Positions 60,327 through 64,000 of a stretch of 64,000 nt of DNA are shown in pieces. Numbering within the stretch: the first letter of the stretch is position 1; every line of letters starts with the position of its first letter. The stretch comes from Rhexocercosporidium sp. MPI-PUGE-AT-0058 (lineage: Eukaryota; Ascomycota; Leotiomycetes; Helotiales): positions 804,577-868,576 of the forward strand of contig JAGTJL010000023.1 of NCBI GenBank assembly GCA_020746875.1, written 5' to 3'. The translations under genes were made by a program, and so were the position numbers. Under the pieces are notes generated by a model that saw only the letters and a list, made by a program, of their open reading frames with translations, had not been told where the DNA came from and searched no databases.

Positions 60327-61249
60327 ACTGTTTCGGTTGTCTGCTTTCTGTCAGATATATATTCTTATCCCGCTGTATTATCTGTTTTCAAATACAGTAA
60401 ATAATCAGCCTTATTATTACTTCCTGTATATACTTCTGTTAAGTTAATACTTCTTTTTTCCAGTTAATAAATATTTATTTTTATATATATAATAAGATTA
60501 TATTTATTACAAATAAAAACCTGCTTTATTTATACATGCTGCCGTGCACGTGATAGCGCAGCAAGCGAACGTTCCGTTAATTATAATAACGCTAATCCCC
60601 TCTAGCGTTAACGATTCTTTTATACTTCCTTTTTTTTTAATTTTTAATATTTTTCTTCTTTTTTAACTTTTATAATTATTCTCTTTCTTCGATTTTAATT
60701 ATTAATCGTTTATACTAATTATAATTCTCTTCGCTGCTCTTATTTTAATTATTCTGCGCTTTATAATTATATTTCTAATATATTTAATTTTCTAATCTGC
60801 TTTTTATTTTATTCTAAAACTTCATATTTCGCCTAATTTAAGTATTACTATATAACAAATAATAGTTAACTTACTTCCTGTAGCTTTACTTTCTTTTATT
60901 ATATAAATCAGTTTTAACGCGTTTCTGCAAATAAGTTTATTATCACGGTTTACGAGCTTAGCTTCAACCGCTTCTTTTATATATTATCTTAAATAATCGC
61001 GATATTATATAAATCTATACTTGTTCGCGATACTTTCTGGTCGCGAAAAGTATTATCTGGCATATTTAACGCGTTTCCTGGCGTTTTCCTCGCTTAAAAT
61101 ATATATCTCTTTATATACCTTTATTTTCAAAATTTATTTTGATAATATAAGTAAATATCAGCTGATTCCGTTATATTAAAGGTTTTTATTTATAATCAGC
61201 TTCTGCTTTTATAAGTTTTTATCTATATAAATATAATAATTAATTCTAG
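60327..61249. other. Subtelomeric AT-rich region, continuation of the spacer at 53390
   Basis: No supported gene. A weak plus-strand coding signal at 60940-61110 could be an upstream exon of the gene relic that follows. Copies of the short motif lie at 60510-60523, 61178-61193 and 61211-61226; the last two sit just before a consensus-like 3' splice site (TTAATTCTAG, AG at 61248-61249). Confidence 0.4.
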
Positions 61250-63740
61250 ATCTCCCGCCGAAATTCCCGAGTCCTTTTAGCCGGAAAATAGCACCTACGA
61301 ACTCATACTTAAGCCGCGTTATTCATTTCTCGTATTCCGCTTAACGAATCTTCTCTTAAATACCGAATTATTTATTAATAAAGATCAGTTAATTAATTAA
61401 AGTAATATCTCCGGACTCGAGCTAGTAGTAATTAAGATATTTATATAAGTTCTGCCGAGTAATTTAATTACAAACTCTTTTATTATAAGTATATTAAACT
61501 TATCCCTTCCGCGGCCGTCGGGTCTCTTAATTAATCTGCCTCTTATTATTCAGCGGCCTTCTGGACGTAGAATTAGATTTATTAAGATTAAAAAGCTTAG
61601 CGCTCGTATAATTAAAGCTCTTAAAGCTATTAAAACCTTACTTAAGAAAAAGCTCTCAATTAAGAGTAAGAGTAAAGCTAAAGTTACGACCGAGGACGAT
61701 AAAAACTAAGATAATAACGATAATAAGCCGGAAGAACCTAATACTTCAGATATATCGCTTCTTCTGACTAGTATTGCGGAACTTTATATTATATTTTTCG
61801 TTGCTTTAATTATAATATCTGGATTCTTAAATTAGCGTATTATAGAATAAGTTATCTAGTCGTTCCTTAATAATACTTATCGCCCGGAATATGTTTACTG
61901 CGGAATAACGGAATATAATCTTATTAATAGTCAGGTCTTGATAAGCTACGTCGGATTGCCGGATATAGAAGCTCTTAAAGCTTTCTTCTTTTGTAAGTAT
62001 TATCTTATAATTATCTTAACTCTTATAAATTAAAACCTGTCTTATTTTATTAGTTCTTTATCTTACTTAACTATTATTCTGCAGATAAAAACCTGTAATC
62101 TGGTTAATTTATAAGTTTTTATTTATAAGCTACCCTCTTACTTTCTTCCAGATTTTTATTTGTAATTAATACTTCTTATATTAACATTAATATAATTCTT
62201 TTACCTGTTCGCGACGCGTTTATGGATTTCAAGCATATTTACGATTCTAATTATTCAGCCTTCGCGTATATTATTAGTAATATCTTGAAGAAAGCGGTAA
62301 TTCAAGCGGATAATTTCTATAAAATCTTTTGTAATCTCACCGATAAGCAGCGCGCAATTATGCTCGGCGATTATATTATATTCTCTTTCTCTACTATTGA
62401 TATTAATAATAATAATACTCCGGCATATCGTATTAAGATTATATTATTTTTTTTATACGTCGTTCGTTATATCTTTGATACGATATTTAAAGTTTCGTTC
62501 GCGTAAGCTCGTTATAAAGAAAATAAGATTATTCTGCGTATTGATTTTTCCGTCGAAGATTTCAATCGTAGGCTTCTTTTAGTTCGTGCGTACTTTTATA
62601 ATTACACTTAGCGCGGCTATAAAGCTGCTTTTAGTATATCTGGAGCCCGAGCTACTAGAAATAATCCAGCTCGGGCACTTTTTTATATTTACGCCGATAA
62701 TCGTTATTAAATCGTTAATCCGAATATTAGCTAGGTTGTAAAAGCGGACTTAAAGATTATTCGCGTTATCGCTTGTTTTAAAAAAGTTTAATATAATATA
62801 ATTATTACTAATAAAGGCTTTGCTAAAGAAATAATTAATAAGGATAATTTATTTAAATCTGATACCGAAAAGGATAAGAATAATAATAATCCAGACTAAT
62901 TCGCAGGTATAATTAGCAAAGAGAAGTCGTATATCATCGATAAAGAGATTAATAATATTTTCAACGTCCTTAAACGTATAAGTAATATAATAACTCGGAC
63001 CGGTTAATTTAATCTTATAAATAATTTTAAGAACTTTAATCTCTTATCCGAGGCACGAGCTCGTATCCAGGAAAAGCAGCGTCTTAAGCTCATAATCGCC
63101 GAGTAAAAGATATTATTTCCTAAGATCGCTTTTTATTACCGATTCTGGCATTCGGAAAATAAGCGAAACGTTAACCCAGATCTCTTTATTATTATCGACT
63201 GGAAAATTATCTTTATATTTACCGACGCTTATAATTCTTTCTAATTCTGTAAGAAACAGTAAGCAGAACGCGAAAAGATAGCTCGTACTATAAATAATCC
63301 GGAGTTACTCGCTAGAAACGCTCGTTCCCCGGGTAATACGGATCTTTTAGTACTTGAATCAAGTTCTTTAACTGCCGATGCTAGTAATAAGGACCTTTCT
63401 TTTATTCCGGCTTCGCTTGCGATTATTAAACTTCCGCGAACCTCAGATCTTATCTTAAATCGGTTATTATTATCAGCTAAATCTATTATCGATTTTAATA
63501 ATAAGATTCTTCAGATTCAGGAAGAAGAAGCTTATACTTTTAATACTAATACGGAAAAGCGTGAAATCAGCGACAAAGAACGCGACGCTTTTTGGCTTCG
63601 GATAAAGCTCTTAAGCTCGGGTTCAGGCGATACCCGGTTATATGCAGAGTCGTGTTCTATCTTAGGAATTGATGTCGATACGCGATACTTCTTTAGTAAA
63701 GGCGAGGATGCTAAGTACCTTAAATTATAGCAGGTCGTTA
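61250..63740 (+). pseudogene. Unknown multi-exon subtelomeric gene relic, RIP-mutated, running into the telomere
   Basis: Two plus-strand coding blocks broken only by TAA/TAG at former Gln codons. Block one, 61250-61992, reads for example SLLLTSIAELYIIFFVALI and YCGITEYNLINSQVLISYVG, with a Lys-rich linker (RIRFIKIKKLSARIIKALK). It ends at GTAAGT (61993). Block two, about 62222-63740, reads for example DKQRAIMLGDYIIFSFSTID, KIAFYYRFWHSENKRNV and EKREISDKERDAFWLRIKLL, and again ends at GTAAGT (63741). Block one is preceded by TTAATTCTAG. The interval 61993-62221 has intron character and carries the short motif four times. No family recognised. If the splice reading is right, the last intron is incomplete because the telomere begins at 63860. 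Confidence 0.5.
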
Positions 63741-63852
63741 GTAAGTTATATTTCTTTTCTTCCTTTAATAAATTAAAACCTGTATCTCCGATAATCTTTT
63801 ACAGATTAAAACCTGTAATATTTCTCGTATTATATAGGTTTTTATCTGCAGT
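62031..63852. repeat. Dispersed short motif CAGATAAAAACCTG and inverse, telomere-proximal copies
   Basis: Copies (both orientations, one or two changes) at 62031-62039, 62081-62095, 62117-62131, 62149-62162, 63771-63781, 63802-63815 and 63834-63851. Others lie at 52659, 52829, 52867, 60510, 61178 and 61211. All are in non-coding intervals, none in the coding blocks. Inverted neighbours could pair as hairpins. Confidence 0.5.
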
Positions 63853-63859
63853 CCCTTAC

Positions 63860-63996
63860 TTAGGGTTAGGGTTAGGGTTAGGGTTAGGGTTAGGGTTAGG
63901 GTTAGGGTTAGGGTTAGGGTTAGGGTTAGGGTTAGGGTTAGGGTTAGGGTTAGGGTTAGGGTTAGGGTTAGGGTTAGGGTTAGGGTTAGGGTTAGG
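63860..63996 (+). repeat. Telomere, (TTAGGG)n, about 23 units
   Basis: Perfect G-rich repeats read 5' to 3' toward the right edge, the orientation of a right chromosome end. The join is CTGCAGTCCCTTAC followed by TTAGGG. The last four bases of the window, TCTC, break the repeat and may be an assembly or adapter artefact. Confidence 0.98.
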
Positions 63997-64000
63997 TCTC

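Overview
The right edge of the window is a true chromosome end: about 23 TTAGGG units (63860-63996). The telomere sequence, the AT-rich DNA in which C-to-T change falls at CpA (TpA piles up, CpG survives, CAA/CAG codons have become TAA/TAG), a HET-domain gene, and Fot1/pogo, Copia and chromodomain Gypsy elements all point to a filamentous ascomycete (Pezizomycotina) with active or past repeat-induced point mutation (RIP). I cannot name a species. Only one gene looks intact.

Layout. 1-23780 is a Russian-doll nest that can be resolved from terminal repeats and target-site duplications (TSDs): a minus-strand Copia relic (1-956 and 23517-23780) was hit by a 168-bp MITE (TA TSD); the MITE by a Gypsy element (Gypsy-1, 1112-23496, TSD ATGTA); and Gypsy-1 twice more, by Copia-1 inside its pol (3906-11887, TSD TAAGC) and by Copia-2 inside its 3' LTR (15944-23381, minus strand). 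23780-24310 is AT-rich with a short tandem repeat. 24310-32640 is a GC-balanced island with an intact HET-domain gene (24997-27219) and a minus-strand beta-lactamase-like pseudogene split by an 849-bp hAT-type element with an 8-bp TSD. 32838-34660 is a complete but RIP-mutated Fot1/pogo transposon; 34850-36910 is a second, minus-strand pogo-type transposase relic cut at its start codon by Copia-4 (36914-43045). 43173-43388 is a 72-unit TAA microsatellite. 43389-46880 is unassigned RIP-mutated DNA.

From about 47.4 kb the old subtelomere begins: a minus-strand RecQ-like telomere-linked helicase relic (47430-52290), an AT-rich spacer, a chromodomain Gypsy element (Gypsy-2, 53396-60321, TSD ATTAT) inserted in that spacer, and a plus-strand multi-exon unknown gene relic (61250-63740) that appears to be cut off inside an intron by the telomere.

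The most unusual signals are (i) four LTR retrotransposons of two superfamilies (Gypsy-1, Gypsy-2, Copia-1, Copia-2) that each seem to carry an extra antisense ORF with a CxxC motif between pol and the 3' LTR, (ii) a short dispersed motif around CAGATAAAAACCTG confined to non-coding parts of the telomere-proximal DNA, and (iii) the exon/intron relic running into the telomere. RIP-mutated reading frames were read by ignoring TAA/TAG in place of CAA/CAG, so their boundaries are approximate.
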